Shown: one piece after another, positions 60,496 through 64,000 of the stretch
How positions within the stretch are numbered: position 1 is the first letter of the stretch
Layout: the number at the start of each line of letters is the position of its first letter
NCBI GenBank assembly: GCA_054601695.1
Contig: BAAHQB010000103.1
Location: forward strand, 558,001 to 622,000
Length of the DNA: 64,000 nt
Direction: 5' to 3'
From: Amorphochlora amoebiformis
Taxonomy: Eukaryota > Cercozoa > Chlorarachniophyceae
Translations under genes and position numbers: made by a program
Notes under the pieces: generated by a model
Databases searched by the model: none
What the model was told of the DNA's origin: nothing
What the model saw: the letters and a program-made list of their open reading frames with translations, nothing else

Positions 60496-60807
60496 AATGT
60501 CCACACGTACATGGGTTCACACACTCATACAGCATACACAATTTATCCAACCCATCAAAACGCACACTGACAAATATTACCCAAAAAAACACACATCCCC
60601 ACCACACCTAAGCCGAAAAATATTTCCAACCTTTCTCCCCTTCTTTTTCCCCCGCCCCCCCTCCCCCTTCTCCTCCCCCTTCCTTTCTCCCCCCCTCCCT
60701 CTTTCATTAACCCCGCCCGCACCCTCAGAATCGCCCCCCCCCCCCATCCTAATTTTCTGTCTTTCTCTCCTTTCCGCAACAGGATTTCTCAAATTTCGCT
60801 CCCTTAC

Positions 60808-60943
60808 CTTCCCCCCCCCCCCCCCCCCCTCTCAGCCGATAAATTATTTTTTCGCCGTGTAATGTTGTGTGAGGAATATTTTTTGGTGTTTTCGGAACGA
60901 AAGTGGGGGGTGTAGAAAGGAGGAGTAGGGCTAGCGCTGCCAT
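60808..60943 (-). other. possible first exon on the minus strand
   Basis: From an ATG at 60943 the minus strand reads MAALALLLLSTPPTFVPK and ends, after a poly-G run, at a good donor (AAG then GTAAGG) at 60808. It lies upstream of the RBM28-like gene and could be its 5' exon. The poly-G/Gly run and the lack of any RRM feature make this weak; it could equally be untranslated promoter DNA. Confidence 0.22.
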
Positions 60944-61034
60944 GTTTTGGTCATTTGGGCATAGCGTCGGAACCCAAGATGTCGGAATCTAGATGGAGTC
61001 TAGGATATCCACATATCAATAATAGATATGGAAT

Positions 61035-61160
61035 ACAACTAAAAGTGACCGAAGAAATTATCATATCTAAGAAGAGATATTTAGTATATCGCCAGGAATA
61101 CAACTAAATTTAAAAAGTGACCGAAGAAATTATCATATCTAAAGAAGAGATATTAGTATA
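61035..61160. promoter_or_regulatory. direct repeats upstream of the DNAJB6-type gene
   Basis: Two near-identical copies of a roughly 50-bp unit containing GTGACCGAAGAAATTATC and then an AAGAGATATT motif, at about 61045-61092 and 61108-61155, 100 bp or more before the ATG at 61254. Position suggests duplicated promoter elements of the divergent gene pair; function not shown. Confidence 0.35.
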
Positions 61161-61253
61161 TCTAAATATTAGATAGGAGAACTATTCGCGAAAGCTTGGT
61201 TCACAACAACCCTCCCCCACAGAGACATCTTCGGGGCCTGATTTTCTCGTTTC

Positions 61254-63856
<2,603 letters not shown>

Positions 63857-64000
63857 GTATTTAAATGGAAATGCTAGTCTATATGTGTAGTGTCTGTTCC
63901 CACATGTATGCTTGTTTGCATGTGTACATGTAGAAGTATACATAAATTTATATATACATACATATACATATATATATATGTATATATATATATAATATAT

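Noticed and set aside
60497-60862. 121-codon plus-strand frame rich in Pro/Ser
   Set aside because: Arises from poly-C and CT-rich DNA in the divergent intergenic region; no domain or splice logic.

Overview
This window is nuclear DNA of an intron-rich protist. It has TTAGGG-type telomere-like arrays, spliceosomal GT-AG introns, very short exons (mostly 30-100 nt) and more than half of its length in (TA)n and related microsatellites. I would not name a genus: the telomere motif, the prsW-like protease, the ShK-like secreted protein and the lack of any bacterial signature fit a stramenopile/alveolate-type protist, but that is inference. Nearly all long open frames are translated microsatellite ([12 protein letters not shown]). 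The real genes had to be rebuilt from small exons, using splice sites, intron phase and family knowledge.

Layout, left to right. (1) 378-13070, + strand: the C-terminal 347 residues of translation initiation factor eIF5B in 20 exons; the GTPase domain lies left of the window. (2) 14066-13571, - strand: a 93-aa basic protein, 2 exons. (3) 17871-14708, - strand: a complete 7-exon gene for a 161-aa secreted six-cysteine protein. (4) 19842-34768, + strand: MON1, the vacuolar/late-endosomal Rab7 GEF subunit, about 19 exons. (5) 41046-35891, - strand: a complete 12-exon gene for a 219-aa polytopic membrane protein with an internal duplication. (6) 43673-41758, - strand: a 6-exon gene of unknown function. 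(7) 43874-46687, + strand: a complete 8-exon PrsW-family intramembrane protease. (8) 59925-47621, - strand: a NOP4/RBM28-like RRM protein, 15 exons seen. (9) 61254-63856 onward, + strand: a DNAJB6-type co-chaperone, 4 exons, running off the right edge. Genes 6/7 and 8/9 are divergent pairs; 1/2, 4/5 and 7/8 converge. The genes are housekeeping functions (translation, ribosome biogenesis, endosome maturation, chaperone) with no evident joint pathway.

Two genome-architecture signals stand out. First, telomere-type repeats sit inside introns and often supply the splice sites themselves (donor GTAACCC, acceptors CCCTAG, CCTAACCAG, CCCTAAG), almost always with CCCTAA on the sense strand of the host gene; several introns are little else. 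Second, exon edges have been copied in tandem, each copy separated by (TA)n tracts, in at least a dozen places. These leave decayed pseudo-exons beside the functional exon, six copies for one MON1 exon. Together they suggest a genome in which simple repeats create introns and partial exon duplications.
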